Assembly: GCF_030818545.1 (NCBI RefSeq) | Contig: NZ_JAUTAH010000001.1 | Span: 811,001 to 875,000, forward strand | Direction: 5' to 3' | From: Brevundimonas sp. SORGH_AS_0993 | GTDB taxonomy: Bacteria; Pseudomonadota; Alphaproteobacteria; Caulobacterales; Caulobacteraceae | Length of the DNA stretch: 64,000 nucleotides | Shown here: positions 1 through 8,682 of the stretch, piece by piece | Layout of the letters: every line of letters begins with the position of its first letter | Numbering within the stretch: the stretch's first letter is position 1 | Notes under the pieces: model-generated | The model's database searches: none | Told to the model about the DNA's origin: nothing | The model's input: only the letters and a program-made list of their open reading frames with translations | Translations under genes and position numbers: made by a program

Positions 1-177
1 GATCGCCCGCCCGTCGACGGCGCGCACCAGTTCGTTGACCAGGACGCTGCGGCGGTCGCGGTCCGGTTCGGCGTTGATGGCGACGGTCAGGCCGACTGCC
101 CGCGCGCGTCCGTCCCGCAGGTCCGGATCGCCGGGATCGTAAGGCAGGCCCGCCAGCATCTTTTCACGCTCGGTCAT
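1..177 (-). CDS. Sugar O-acetyltransferase (Maa/LacA/NodL type), partial
   Basis: These are the first 59 codons of a gene that runs off the left edge. The protein starts MTEREKMLAGLPYDPGD, typical of the short helical N-terminal domain that precedes the left-handed beta-helix in maltose/galactoside O-acetyltransferases. Those enzymes transfer acetyl from acetyl-CoA to a sugar hydroxyl in the cytosol. The hexapeptide repeats and the catalytic histidine lie outside the window, so activity cannot be judged. The ATG overlaps the stop of the preceding oxidoreductase gene by four bases (ATGA), which suggests translational coupling and membership of the lipA-led run. Confidence 0.8.
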   Translation of the reverse strand, partial: MTEREKMLAGLPYDPGDPDLRDGRARAVGLTVAINAEPDRDRRSVLVNELVRAVDGRAI

Positions 178-1289
178 TGCACCTCCGTCAAGGCGGCGGC
201 CACCGCCTCGCCGATGGCCAGGGAACTGGTCAGGCCGGGACTTTCGATGCCGAACAACGCCATCAGCCCATCGATTCCGTGATGCTCGCGCCCATGAAGC
301 TGGAAGTCCGGTTGAGGCTGACCGGGTCCGTGCAGCTTGGGGCGAATGCCGGCGTAATCCGGCGTCAGCCGATGCGCGCTAACGCCTGGCCAGAAGCGGC
401 GGATGTAACGCGCGAACTCTTCCGCCTTGGACGGATCGACCGAATAGTCCTCGGTCTCGACATAGGCCAGGTCAGGTCCGAACACGGCCTGGCCGCCCAG
501 GTCCTTGCGATAGTGGGTGCCTAGCGCCCCGGGGATCGGCGGCGGATAGATCAGGCGATCGAACGGCGCCGGACCGGTCAGACGGAAATAGACGCCCTTG
601 CCGAAATGGCCGGCGGGAATGTCCTGGGCCGGATAGCCCTCGATGTCCGCCACGACGGTTTGCGCCGACAGGCCCGGCGCTGTGACCAGAAGGCGGCTGG
701 CGAGGGTCATCGCACCCTCCCCTCCGACCCGAATGGAAAAGCCGCCGCGCGTCAGCGGCTCGGCGCCCTCGAACGGGGCGGACACGACGACCGACCCGCC
801 CGCATCCTCGATCTCGCCTTGCAGGGCCAGCATATAGCCGTGGCTGTCGAACAGGCCGCTCTCGGGCGACAGGATGGCGGCGTGGGCGTTCAACGCGGGC
901 TCCAACCTCCGCGCCTGGGCGCCCGTCAGATGCGCCAGTCCCTCGACGCCGTTCGCCGTCGCCTGTTCGAAAATGGCCTCAATCCGCTCGACCTCGGCCT
1001 CTTCGGTCGCCACCACCAGCTTGCCGCAGCGGCGATAGTCGATCTTGCGGCTGTCCAGAAACGCATACAGCGCCCGCCGCCCCTCCACGCAGAACCGCGC
1101 CTTCAGGGAGCCGCTGGGATAGTAGAGGCCGCCGTGGATGACCTCGGAATTGCGCGAGGAGACGCCCTGGCCGATGTGGCCTTCCTTCTCCAGCACCAGC
1201 ACCGTCAGGCCCCGCCTCGACAGCGCCCGACCGCAGGCCAGGCCGACGGCCCCGGCGCCTACGACGACCGCGTCGAAATCGAAGCTCAT
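174..1289 (-). CDS. lhgO: FAD-dependent L-2-hydroxyglutarate oxidase/dehydrogenase-like oxidoreductase
   Basis: A 371-residue protein of the DAO fold. The N-terminus carries the dinucleotide-binding motif GAGAVGLACG (about residues 11-20) followed by a beta strand ending in the acidic LEKE. The segment SSRNSEVIHGGLYYP (about 44-58) is characteristic of L-2-hydroxyglutarate oxidases, and the C-terminal GIESPGLTSSLAIG closes the FAD site. The family oxidises L-2-hydroxyglutarate to 2-oxoglutarate, removing a by-product of malate and lactate dehydrogenases. It overlaps coq10 upstream and the acetyltransferase downstream by four bases each, so the three are probably translated together. The substrate is assigned by family resemblance, and other 2-hydroxy acids remain possible. 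Confidence 0.85.
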   Translation of the reverse strand: MSFDFDAVVVGAGAVGLACGRALSRRGLTVLVLEKEGHIGQGVSSRNSEVIHGGLYYPSGSLKARFCVEGRRALYAFLDSRKIDYRRCGKLVVATEEAEVERIEAIFEQATANGVEGLAHLTGAQARRLEPALNAHAAILSPESGLFDSHGYMLALQGEIEDAGGSVVVSAPFEGAEPLTRGGFSIRVGGEGAMTLASRLLVTAPGLSAQTVVADIEGYPAQDIPAGHFGKGVYFRLTGPAPFDRLIYPPPIPGALGTHYRKDLGGQAVFGPDLAYVETEDYSVDPSKAEEFARYIRRFWPGVSAHRLTPDYAGIRPKLHGPGQPQPDFQLHGREHHGIDGLMALFGIESPGLTSSLAIGEAVAAALTEVQ

Positions 1290-1738
1290 GATCCGCCATA
1301 CCTGCGCCTGGCCTCAGCCTCGAAACAGCCGATCAGCTTTTCCACCGCCCGGTCGAAATTGGCCGACAGCATCAGGTCCAGCATCCGCGATTTGAAGGCG
1401 AAGTCGATCATGAACTCCAGCCGCGTGCCTTCGGGATGCGGGAAGAACTCCCAACGGTTCCTCAGATGCCTGAACGGACCGCGCAACAGGCCGACCTCGA
1501 CCTTGGGCGCATTGCGGTCGTGGCGCACCCAGGTCGAGAACCGCTCTTTCAGCACCGCGAAGCCCACGCCCGCCTCGGCGTCCACAACGCTCACGCCCTC
1601 GGTCTCGACGCGGGGGTTCCAGACGCGCATCGACGTGACCCACGGCACGAAGTCGGGATAGGTCCGAACATCGGCCACCAGATCGGCCAGTTGCTGGGGC
1701 GCATAGGGCAATATGCGCGTGACGCGATGGACGGCCAT
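1286..1738 (-). CDS. Coenzyme Q-binding protein COQ10 / RatA-like START-fold protein
   Basis: A 150-residue protein of the SRPBCC/START superfamily. It begins MAVHRVTRILPYAPQQLADLVADV and contains YPDFVPWV, the signature of the COQ10/RatA family, then an alternating-strand core and a long C-terminal helix (VEKLIGCFEAEARRRYG). Mitochondrial COQ10 binds ubiquinone and supports respiration. The E. coli homologue RatA was described as interfering with ribosome association, but in alphaproteobacteria a quinone chaperone role is the usual reading. It follows lipA by six bases and overlaps the oxidoreductase by four. Adjacent lipA and coq10 genes are common in alphaproteobacteria. Confidence 0.88.
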   Translation of the reverse strand: MAVHRVTRILPYAPQQLADLVADVRTYPDFVPWVTSMRVWNPRVETEGVSVVDAEAGVGFAVLKERFSTWVRHDRNAPKVEVGLLRGPFRHLRNRWEFFPHPEGTRLEFMIDFAFKSRMLDLMLSANFDRAVEKLIGCFEAEARRRYGGS

Positions 1739-1744
1739 TCGGTC

Positions 1745-2707
1745 CTAGCGGCGCAGCTGCGCCTCACGCGCCGCCTTCAGCCGCGCGAAGTCGTCGCCGG
1801 CATGGTGGGACGAGCGCGTCAGCGGCGAGGACGACACCATCAGGAAGCCCTTGGCCCGCGCGATGGCCTCATAGGCCTTGAACTCTTCCGGCGTGACGAA
1901 GCGGTCGATGGCGGCGTGTTTGCGCGTCGGCTGGAGGTATTGGCCGATGGTGATGAAGTCGACGCCGGCGGACCGCATGTCGTCCATCACCTGCATGACC
2001 TCCTCCTTGGTCTCGCCCAGGCCGACCATGATGCCGGACTTGGTGAACTGGTTCGGATCGCGCTCCTTGACCATCTGCAGCAGGCGCAGGGAATGGAAGT
2101 AGCGGGCGCCGGGCCGAATCTTCAGATACAGGCGCGGCACGGTTTCGAGGTTGTGGTTGAAGACGTCCGGCCTGGCGTCGATCATGACGGCCGCCGCGCC
2201 GTCCTTCCTCAGGAAGTCTGGCGTCAGGATCTCGATGGTGGTGTTCGGCGCCTGGAGGCGGATCTGGCGCACCACCTCGGCGAAGTGGGCTGCGCCGCCA
2301 TCCGACACGTCGTCGCGGTCGACCGAGGTGATGACGACATGGTTCAGACCCATCTGGGCGACGGCCAGGCCCACCTTGCCCGGCTCCTCCGGGTCCAGCG
2401 GCTGCGGCAGGCCCGTCTTCACGTTGCAGAAGGCGCAGGCCCGCGTGCAGGTGTCGCCCATGATCATCAGGGTGGCGTGCTTCTGGCTCCAGCACTCGCC
2501 GATGTTCGGGCAGGCCGCCTCTTCACAGACGGTGTGAAGGCCCTTGGAGCGCACGATCTCCTTCGTGGCGTTGTACTGGCCCGACCCCGGCGCCTTCACG
2601 CGCAGCCAGTCGGGCTTTTTCAGAACGACCGTTTCGGGCCGGTTCTGCTTTTCCGGGTGGCGCAGTTCCGACGGCTTGCGCTGCAGGGTGTCGATCAGTG
2701 TGACCAT
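1745..2707 (-). CDS. lipA: Lipoyl synthase
   Basis: A 320-residue radical SAM enzyme that inserts two sulfurs into protein-bound octanoyl groups of the 2-oxoacid dehydrogenases and the glycine cleavage H protein. Both cysteine motifs are present: the auxiliary cluster motif [12 protein letters not shown] and the radical SAM motif CTRACAFC. The RSSHHAG segment near the C-terminus contains the conserved serine that ligates the auxiliary cluster in this family. Length and residue order match full-length LipA. It is the first gene of the leftward run lipA-coq10-lhgO-acetyltransferase. The 181-base divergent interval upstream should hold its promoter. Confidence 0.97.
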   Translation of the reverse strand: MVTLIDTLQRKPSELRHPEKQNRPETVVLKKPDWLRVKAPGSGQYNATKEIVRSKGLHTVCEEAACPNIGECWSQKHATLMIMGDTCTRACAFCNVKTGLPQPLDPEEPGKVGLAVAQMGLNHVVITSVDRDDVSDGGAAHFAEVVRQIRLQAPNTTIEILTPDFLRKDGAAAVMIDARPDVFNHNLETVPRLYLKIRPGARYFHSLRLLQMVKERDPNQFTKSGIMVGLGETKEEVMQVMDDMRSAGVDFITIGQYLQPTRKHAAIDRFVTPEEFKAYEAIARAKGFLMVSSSPLTRSSHHAGDDFARLKAAREAQLRR

Positions 2708-2823
2708 GGGCGGTATTTCGGACTTTGCGGCCGTTTAGGCAAGGCAAACCGGGTTACAGACCTCCCGCAGGCGTGATGGCGCCCCGACCTCACGGTCCGT
2801 AACGCATCTTTTCAAGATGACCC

Positions 2824-2845
2824 GGCGTCATTAATGACTGACGCC
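2824..2845. promoter_or_regulatory. Palindrome in the lipA / acyl-ligase divergent interval
   Basis: The arms ggcgtca (2824-2830) and tgacgcc (2839-2845) are exact inverted repeats. A perfect 12-base palindrome, gtcattaatgac, overlaps them at 2827-2838. The element sits about 45 bases before the acyl-ligase start and 117 bases before the lipA start. A dimeric repressor operator is a reasonable reading, but no regulator is encoded nearby and the palindrome is only a candidate. Confidence 0.35.
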
Positions 2846-2888
2846 CCAATGACAGAGAGGGTTCGAACGCCCTCCGTAGGAGACGCGC

Positions 2889-4433
2889 TTGCGCCAGCCC
2901 CTGGATTCCTCGCTCTACGACGTATCGCTGATCGACGCCCTGATCGAGGCGCGGGCGAAGTTCGGCGACAAGGAAATCCTGGAGGACCAGGACCGCCATC
3001 CCCTGACCTACACCGGCCTGATCCGCGCGGCCTTCGTTCTGGGCCGCAAGATCGCGCACATGACCAGCCTGGGCGAACGGGTGGCCATTCTGCTGCCGTC
3101 CTCCATGGGCGTTGTCGTCACCTTCTTCGGCCTGCACGCCCACGGCCGCGTGCCGGTCATGCTGAACTTCACCGCCGGCGAGGCCAATCTGAAAGCGGCG
3201 ATCCAGGCGTCGGGCGTCAAGAAGGTGCTGACCGCCAAACGCTTCATCGACCAGGCCAAGCTGGACGATCTGATCGTGGAGCTCAAGACGGTCGCCGACA
3301 TCGTCTGGCTGGACGACGTGCGCAAGACCATCGGGCTTCAGGACAAGCTGTACGGTCTCGCGGCGGGCGCCGCGCCCAAGCGGTTCCGCGTCAGGACCGA
3401 TCCCGACGCGCCGGGCGTTGTCCTGTTCACTTCCGGCAGCTTCGGCACGCCCAAGGGCGTGGTCCTCAGCCAGAAGAACCTGGTCGCAAACGCCCGTCAG
3501 GTGGCGGCCCATATCGACCTGAAGCCGGAATGGGTGATGTTCAATCCCCTGCCGACCTTCCACTGTTTCGGCCTGACCGGCGGGGTCATTCTGCCCCTGC
3601 TCCAGGGCCTGAAGGCGTTCGAATACCCGTCGCCGCTGCACGCCAAACAGATCACCGACCTCTTGCCCCAGGTGAAGGCGTCGATCCTGTTCGCCACCGA
3701 CACCTTCCTCAGCCAGTACGCCCGCGTAGCGGAACCCGACGACTTCGCCACCCTTCAGTTCGCCGTGGCCGGCGCCGAGAAGGTGCGCGAAGAGACCCGC
3801 GCCCTGTTCAACAGCAAGTTCGGCGGCGTCGAATTGCTGGAGGGCTATGGCGCGACCGAGGCCTCGCCCGTCGTCGCCGTCAACCATCCCGACCGCAACG
3901 CGCCGGGCACCGTCGGCCAGATCCTGCCGGGCATGGACTGGAAGCTGGAGCCGGTCGAAGGCATCGAGGGAGGCGGCCGTCTGCTGCTGAAGGGGCCGAA
4001 CGTCATGAGCGGCTATGTGACGTCCGCCGAGCCCCTGTCCTGGGACGTCGTCGGCGACGAGTGGCTGGACACCGGCGACATCGTCGATGTGGACGCCGAT
4101 GGCTATGTCACCATCAAGGGCCGCGCCAAACGCTTCGCCAAGATCGGCGGCGAAATGGTCTCACTGACCGCCGTGGAAGGCATCGCCGGCGCCGTCTGGC
4201 CGGAACAGCGCCACGCCGTCGTCTCCATCCCCGACAGCCGCAAGGGCGAGAAACTTGTCCTGGTCACGGACCACGCCGGGGCCGAGGTCGCGCCCCTGGC
4301 CGAATGGGCACGCGCCAACGGCGCCCCCGAACTGGTCGTGCCCAAAAAGATCGTCAAGGTCGCCGAAGTGCCGGTCCTGGGCACCGGTAAGACCGACTAT
4401 GTCGCCATCCAGAAGATGGTCGAGGCGACCTGA
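2889..4433 (+). CDS. AMP-dependent acyl-CoA/acyl-ACP synthetase (Aas synthetase-domain type)
   Basis: A 514-residue member of the adenylate-forming superfamily. The ATP/phosphate loop is FTSGSFGTPKGV (about residues 180-191), the adenine motif is YGATEASP, the hinge region contains DTGDIVDVDADGY, and the catalytic lysine lies in LGTGKTDY near the C-terminus. The sequence most resembles the synthetase half of Aas, which activates fatty acids for acyl-ACP formation or lysophospholipid reacylation. The glycerophospholipid acyltransferase half of E. coli Aas is missing. The TTG start was chosen because GGAG lies seven to ten bases upstream and the protein begins there in register with the family. 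Its TGA abuts the convergent gene's stop exactly. Confidence 0.8.
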   Translation: MRQPLDSSLYDVSLIDALIEARAKFGDKEILEDQDRHPLTYTGLIRAAFVLGRKIAHMTSLGERVAILLPSSMGVVVTFFGLHAHGRVPVMLNFTAGEANLKAAIQASGVKKVLTAKRFIDQAKLDDLIVELKTVADIVWLDDVRKTIGLQDKLYGLAAGAAPKRFRVRTDPDAPGVVLFTSGSFGTPKGVVLSQKNLVANARQVAAHIDLKPEWVMFNPLPTFHCFGLTGGVILPLLQGLKAFEYPSPLHAKQITDLLPQVKASILFATDTFLSQYARVAEPDDFATLQFAVAGAEKVREETRALFNSKFGGVELLEGYGATEASPVVAVNHPDRNAPGTVGQILPGMDWKLEPVEGIEGGGRLLLKGPNVMSGYVTSAEPLSWDVVGDEWLDTGDIVDVDADGYVTIKGRAKRFAKIGGEMVSLTAVEGIAGAVWPEQRHAVVSIPDSRKGEKLVLVTDHAGAEVAPLAEWARANGAPELVVPKKIVKVAEVPVLGTGKTDYVAIQKMVEAT

Positions 4434-5192
4434 TCAGCCGATCCGCACGCCCGTCATCGAGATCGAACCGCCGTCGATGCTGTCGTTGAAGAAGCTGACA
4501 GGTTCACCGGGCTGCTGCTGGGCGGCGATATAGAGGACAGGCAGATAGTGTTCGTCGGTCGGTACGCTCAGTTGGGCGTCCTCGGCCAAGCCGACCCAGT
4601 CGATCAGCGCTTCGTGGTCGCCGATCAGGAAGGCGTGTTTCACCGCCTCGTTGAACCCGGTCGCCCAGGCATAGGGTTCGGCCCCCGCGTCGCGCTTCCA
4701 CGTCCGCAGATTATGGACGAAGTCGCCCGAACCGGCGATCACGATTCCCTCGTCCCTCAGCGGCGCAAGGGCCTTGGCCAGCGTATAGTGCTGACGCCCC
4801 GTCAGGTCGCGGTTCAGCGACAACTGCACCACCGGCACGTCCGCCTGAGGCCAGACGTGGCGCAAGACCGACCAGGTTCCGTGGTCCAGCCCCCATTGCT
4901 GCGTCTGGATGGCGCCGGTCAGTTCCGACACACGGGCCGCCAGGGCGGGCGACCCGCGCGCCGGATACTGCATTTCATGAAGTTCGCGTGGAAAGCCCCC
5001 GAAATCGTGAATGGTTTCGGGTTCTTCCTGCGCCGTGACGCCCAGCCCGCGCGTCTCCCAGTGGGCGGAGACCATCACCACCCCCTTGGGTTTGCCGACC
5101 GCGTCGCCCAAGTCGCGCCAAGCAGCCGTGAAAGGACCGCCTAGCGCGTTCATGGGCGAACCGTGGCCAAAGAAAAGAGCGGGCTGGCGCAT
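4434..5192 (-). CDS. Class III extradiol dioxygenase-like protein (DOPA 4,5-dioxygenase/YgiD family)
   Basis: A 252-residue protein when started at the ATG of MRQPALFFGHGSPMNAL, the usual N-terminus of the family. An upstream extension of 41 residues lies over wrbA and looks non-native. Family motifs are present in order: GHGSP with a metal-ligand histidine, VSAHWETRG, IHDFGGFP, LDHGTW and GSGDFVHNLR. Members open catechols or L-DOPA between ring carbons using a metal ion. It starts four bases after the wrbA stop, so the two are probably co-transcribed. A second, frameshifted family member lies near 57 kb. The physiological substrate is unknown. Confidence 0.85.
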   Translation of the reverse strand: MRQPALFFGHGSPMNALGGPFTAAWRDLGDAVGKPKGVVMVSAHWETRGLGVTAQEEPETIHDFGGFPRELHEMQYPARGSPALAARVSELTGAIQTQQWGLDHGTWSVLRHVWPQADVPVVQLSLNRDLTGRQHYTLAKALAPLRDEGIVIAGSGDFVHNLRTWKRDAGAEPYAWATGFNEAVKHAFLIGDHEALIDWVGLAEDAQLSVPTDEHYLPVLYIAAQQQPGEPVSFFNDSIDGGSISMTGVRIG

Positions 5193-5196
5193 CGGA

Positions 5197-5799
5197 TCAG
5201 CCGTGCAGCTTCTTGGCCAGCTCGGCGATATGCTTGCCCTGGAACTTGGCGCCGTCCAGTTCGATTTCGCTGGGCAAACGCGATCCATCGCCGCCGGTGA
5301 TCGTCGTCGCCCCATAGGGCGAACCGCCGTGGACGGCGTCCAGAGTCATCTGAGCCTGATAGGAATAGGGCAGACCCACGACCGGCATGCCGTGGTGCAT
5401 GAAGAAGTTGTGCAGGCCCTGGAAGGTTGTTTCCTGACCGCCGTGCTGGGTCGCCGTGGCGGTGAAGGCGCCGCCGATCTTGCCGATCAGAGCGCCCGTG
5501 AACCACAGGCCGCCGGCCTGATCCAGGAAGGCGCGCATCTGCGAAGCGGCCGAGCCGAAGCGGGTGCCGGCGCCGATGATGATGGCGTCATAGTCCTTGA
5601 GATCGTCGATCTTGGCGATCGGCGCCTTCTGATCCAGCTTGTAGCCCGAGGCCTTGGCCAGCTCTTCGGGCACGGTTTCCGGGACGCGCTTGATGTCGAC
5701 GACGGCGCCTTCGACCTCGCGCGCGCCCTCGGCGACGGCTTCGGCCATGGCTTCGATATGGCCGTAAGTCGAATGATAGAGGACGAGAATCTTGGGCAT
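5197..5799 (-). CDS. wrbA: NAD(P)H:quinone oxidoreductase WrbA
   Basis: A 200-residue flavodoxin-fold protein. The start [19 protein letters not shown] contains the FMN phosphate-binding loop, and the family signature [19 protein letters not shown] and the [13 protein letters not shown] segment follow. WrbA reduces quinones by two electrons with NAD(P)H and so limits semiquinone stress. The ATG at 5799 gives the family's usual length; a longer reading frame adds an unrelated N-terminus. Pairing with an extradiol-dioxygenase-like gene suggests a shared role with quinones or catechols, which is inference. Confidence 0.95.
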   Translation of the reverse strand: MPKILVLYHSTYGHIEAMAEAVAEGAREVEGAVVDIKRVPETVPEELAKASGYKLDQKAPIAKIDDLKDYDAIIIGAGTRFGSAASQMRAFLDQAGGLWFTGALIGKIGGAFTATATQHGGQETTFQGLHNFFMHHGMPVVGLPYSYQAQMTLDAVHGGSPYGATTITGGDGSRLPSEIELDGAKFQGKHIAELAKKLHG

Positions 5800-5827
5800 G
5801 GTGGAGGCTCCGAATTGATGCAGGCCG

Positions 5828-6355
5828 CTATTCGCAACAACGACCGTTGCTAACTTGGCGCGTCCTTGGATCGGTTTCAAGCCCCATGGGCGGTTCCGAT
5901 GCATCGAACGGACAAAGGCGGTCGTAGAAGGCCAGCTCTGCGGGCGCGCAACCGCTCCGACGCGCATGAAAACGATGCTCCATCACCATGGCCTGCTGCT
6001 CGATGTTCAGCCCCGCCCACCGGCAGCCGTCGTCGGCGACATAGGCGTAGGACGCCGGGCGGTCCCCGGCCTTGAGCTTGGCGATCAGCAGATTGACGCC
6101 CTGCTGGGCCTGCCAGACGTGCGTCAATTCATGCACCAGCACGCCCTGAACCTGGGACGAAGCCTCGGCGAAATCGGCGACCAGGCTTCGCCGAGGCCAG
6201 ACGATCCAGTCACGCCCGAACCAGCGTCCGGCGACGAAAGCCCGCGCGAAGGGCCAGCCGATCAGTCGGATGCGGACCAGCCGCAGGGCGCCGCCGAAGG
6301 CTTCGCGCGCCAGGGCCGCCTCTGCGGGCGTCAGGGCGCGAACGAAGGATCCCAT
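5828..6355 (-). CDS. Vgr-related / HExxH-type small protein
   Basis: A 175-residue protein starting [21 protein letters not shown]. The clear motif is [15 protein letters not shown] (about residues 70-84), an HExxH zinc-metallopeptidase-like helix. Upstream is [23 protein letters not shown]. Proteins of this kind are often named vgr-related in alphaproteobacteria; a peptidase activity has not, to my knowledge, been shown. No signal peptide is evident. The start lies 25 bases inside the 3' end of the VanY-type gene, so the two are likely co-expressed. A longer open frame extends upstream through the VanY gene but is a shadow. Confidence 0.6.
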   Translation of the reverse strand: MGSFVRALTPAEAALAREAFGGALRLVRIRLIGWPFARAFVAGRWFGRDWIVWPRRSLVADFAEASSQVQGVLVHELTHVWQAQQGVNLLIAKLKAGDRPASYAYVADDGCRWAGLNIEQQAMVMEHRFHARRSGCAPAELAFYDRLCPFDASEPPMGLETDPRTRQVSNGRCCE

Positions 6356-7188
6356 GGCCGCACATACTCCCAATGCCAAGGCTCGAAGACATAGGGCGCA
6401 AAGCCGAACCGCCCGGCGTTGGCCACAAGCCAGCGATAGGTCGCCCCGCGCGCCATGGCCTGTCGGCTGGCCGGAAGCGTCGAATCGACGTTCAGGCCAT
6501 GCGCCCGTCCCACATACAGATCGACCGCCGTGCCCGTCCGGTGCGCCGAACAGACGGCGCGCCGCAGGCCGTCGCAATTGCCCTGCTTGGCGCAGCGCGC
6601 CGCATCCGCCTCCGGATCGCGGAAGCCTGAGAATATCTGCAACAGCTCCGGATCGGCGGCGATTTCCGAAACCTCGGCTCGCGCCGCCGCAGCCATCCGG
6701 CGATAGGCGTCCAGCACGTCGCGCCGCAACAGCCGCGTCAGCCGGTCGGCGTGCTCTTCCGAAGCCACCAGATAGCCCAGCTGATTGATCGGCGGCGGAT
6801 CGGGGCATTCCCCGCGCGTCCGGGCCATGACGAAGGGCCGCCGTTCCTGCCAGACGCCCTTGAAGACCTGAAAGGTCGCGCTGTCGAACAGGCCGGTCGG
6901 CGCCAGGCCGTGCGTCTGCTGAAACCCGGCCAATTGCGAGGCGAAGACCGGCGTGCCCGGCCCGCACCGGGTGTGAAGCTCCTGCTGGATCAGCGGCAGA
7001 TAGGTCTCCCATCCCCATTCGGTCGCGCCAAACGGCGCCCATTCCAGCGAATAGTAGGAGATGGCGTTGCTCAATCCCTGATCGCGCCACAGGTCGGCGT
7101 TCGTATGGCACGGCCCCGCCGCGCGCGCCCCGACGGCGCTGGCCGCGATCAGGCAGAAGGACAGGACCGCGAGGAGACGCCGCAACAT
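6331..7188 (-). CDS. Exported VanY-family D-alanyl-D-alanine carboxypeptidase-like protein
   Basis: A 285-residue protein when begun at the ATG of MLRRLLAVLSFCLIAASAVGARAAG, a clear Sec signal peptide cleaved after about residue 25. A TTG 42 bases upstream is also open. The C-terminal part carries LD/DD-peptidase motifs: SAHRTGTAVDLYVG, with the SxHxxGxAxD pattern of zinc-dependent VanY/DacB enzymes, and the final EPWHWEYV with the third zinc histidine. The family trims D-Ala from peptidoglycan stem peptides in the periplasm. The central region (FQQTHGLAPTGLFDSATFQVFKGVW) looks like a peptidoglycan-binding helix bundle. It overlaps the HExxH gene that follows. Confidence 0.8.
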   Translation of the reverse strand: MLRRLLAVLSFCLIAASAVGARAAGPCHTNADLWRDQGLSNAISYYSLEWAPFGATEWGWETYLPLIQQELHTRCGPGTPVFASQLAGFQQTHGLAPTGLFDSATFQVFKGVWQERRPFVMARTRGECPDPPPINQLGYLVASEEHADRLTRLLRRDVLDAYRRMAAAARAEVSEIAADPELLQIFSGFRDPEADAARCAKQGNCDGLRRAVCSAHRTGTAVDLYVGRAHGLNVDSTLPASRQAMARGATYRWLVANAGRFGFAPYVFEPWHWEYVRPWDPSFAP

Positions 7189-7314
7189 GCGTGCAGCAAG
7201 CCCCAAGCCGCGGATTCCGACAAGCGCCAATCGACGGCTTGGCGGTGCAAGAGCGGCCGATCACTGGCATGGTGCGTGCGCGGCCGACTCGCGCCGTCTT
7301 TCGCAGGACCAACG

Positions 7315-8682
7315 ATGTCCACCGTGGCCGCCCCGACCGCGCCTCGCCGCTCCAACGCCGTGCTGGCGGCCTTCTCCGGCCCCTGCCTGCCGCTGGCGGC
7401 CTTCGGCGTCGCCTTGCCCGTCACCCTGCCCGAGTTTTACGCCACCTTCGTGGGGCTGGAGCTGGGGGTGTTGGCGGCCGTCTTCATGGCGGTGCGGCTC
7501 ATCGACATCGTCTTCGACCCCTTCATCGGCTGGGGCATGGACCGGACCAAGACGCGGTTCGGCCGCTATCGGCCCTGGATGGCCCTGTCGACGCCCATGC
7601 TGATGCTGGCGGCCTTCATGATGTTCGTGGTCGTCCAGCCGGGCGCGCCGCCCGTCTATCTGTTCGGCTGGCTGCTGTTCCTCTACCTGGGCTTCTCCAT
7701 CGGCACCCTGGGTCAGCTGGGCTGGGCGGCGGTCCTGGCGCCGCAGTACGACCAGCGCAGCCGGGTCTATGGCTGGTGGCAGGTGTTCAACATCGTCGGG
7801 GTGGTGTTGATCCTGGTTCTGCCGACCATCGTGGTGAAGACGGGCGTCGGGGACTATGCGGCGGGCGTCCGCATCATGGGCTGGGCCATCGTCATCGCCC
7901 TGCCCGTCACCATCGGCCTGGCCATGATCGCCGTGCCGGAGCCCGTGACCAAGGGCGATCAGCCGCACGGCAGTCTGAAGGCTTATCTGTCGCTGCTGGG
8001 CCAGAAGACGGTGCGAAAGCTCCTGATCGCCGACCTTCTTCTGGGCGTCGCGCCCGGCATCACCGGGTCGCTGTTGTTCTTCTTCTTCGGTCAGATCCGG
8101 GGCTACGACCACACCCAGGCCGGGCTGTTCATGCTGGTCTATTTCATCGCCGGCCTGTGCGGCGCGCCCTTCTGGGCCTGGTTCGCCACCCGCGTAGGCA
8201 AGGACAAGGGCCTGGCGGTCGCCAGCATCGTCTCGGCCGTTCTCTATGTCGGGGCGACCCTGGTTCCCGGCGGCGCCTTCGCCCTGACGGCCGTGGTCAT
8301 GTTCATCGCCGGCCTGCCCTACGCCGCTGGCCTGTTCCTGACCCGCGCCATGATGGCCGATGCCGGTGACGAAGAGCGGTTCGAAACCGGCGTGGACCGC
8401 ACGGGGTTGATGCTGTCGATCCTGTCGGCCACGACCAAGATCGGCCACGTCTTCGCCCTGATCCCCTATCTGATCCTGCAGTGGGTCGGTTTCCGCGCCG
8501 TTCCGGGCGTGGCAGGCAACAGCGAGACGGCGCTGATCACCCTGCAGGTCCTGTTCATCGCCGTGCCGGGCGTTCTGCTGGCCCTGGCCGCCCTGGCCCT
8601 CAGGAATTATCCGCTGACCGCCGCGCGCCACAACGCCATTCGTAAGGCGCTGGACGAACGCGACGCCGGGGTCCGGGCATGA
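7315..8682 (+). CDS. MFS transporter of the GPH (sugar/cation symporter, MelB-like) family
   Basis: A 455-residue integral membrane protein with about twelve hydrophobic segments. The motif DPFIGWGMDRTKTRFGRYRPW (about residues 67-87) is the cytoplasmic loop typical of the glycoside-pentoside-hexuronide:cation symporters, which bring sugars or related solutes in with Na+ or H+. The ATG at 7315 is preceded by AGGA and gives a short cytosolic N-terminus; a longer open frame upstream is not expected to be used. Its last codon overlaps mazG by four bases (ATGA). The substrate cannot be inferred. Confidence 0.82.
   Translation: MSTVAAPTAPRRSNAVLAAFSGPCLPLAAFGVALPVTLPEFYATFVGLELGVLAAVFMAVRLIDIVFDPFIGWGMDRTKTRFGRYRPWMALSTPMLMLAAFMMFVVVQPGAPPVYLFGWLLFLYLGFSIGTLGQLGWAAVLAPQYDQRSRVYGWWQVFNIVGVVLILVLPTIVVKTGVGDYAAGVRIMGWAIVIALPVTIGLAMIAVPEPVTKGDQPHGSLKAYLSLLGQKTVRKLLIADLLLGVAPGITGSLLFFFFGQIRGYDHTQAGLFMLVYFIAGLCGAPFWAWFATRVGKDKGLAVASIVSAVLYVGATLVPGGAFALTAVVMFIAGLPYAAGLFLTRAMMADAGDEERFETGVDRTGLMLSILSATTKIGHVFALIPYLILQWVGFRAVPGVAGNSETALITLQVLFIAVPGVLLALAALALRNYPLTAARHNAIRKALDERDAGVRA

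Noticed and set aside
5828..7312. A 494-codon reading of the HExxH gene
   Set aside because: Its first 319 codons lie over the VanY-type gene in another frame and have shadow composition; only the last 175 residues look real.
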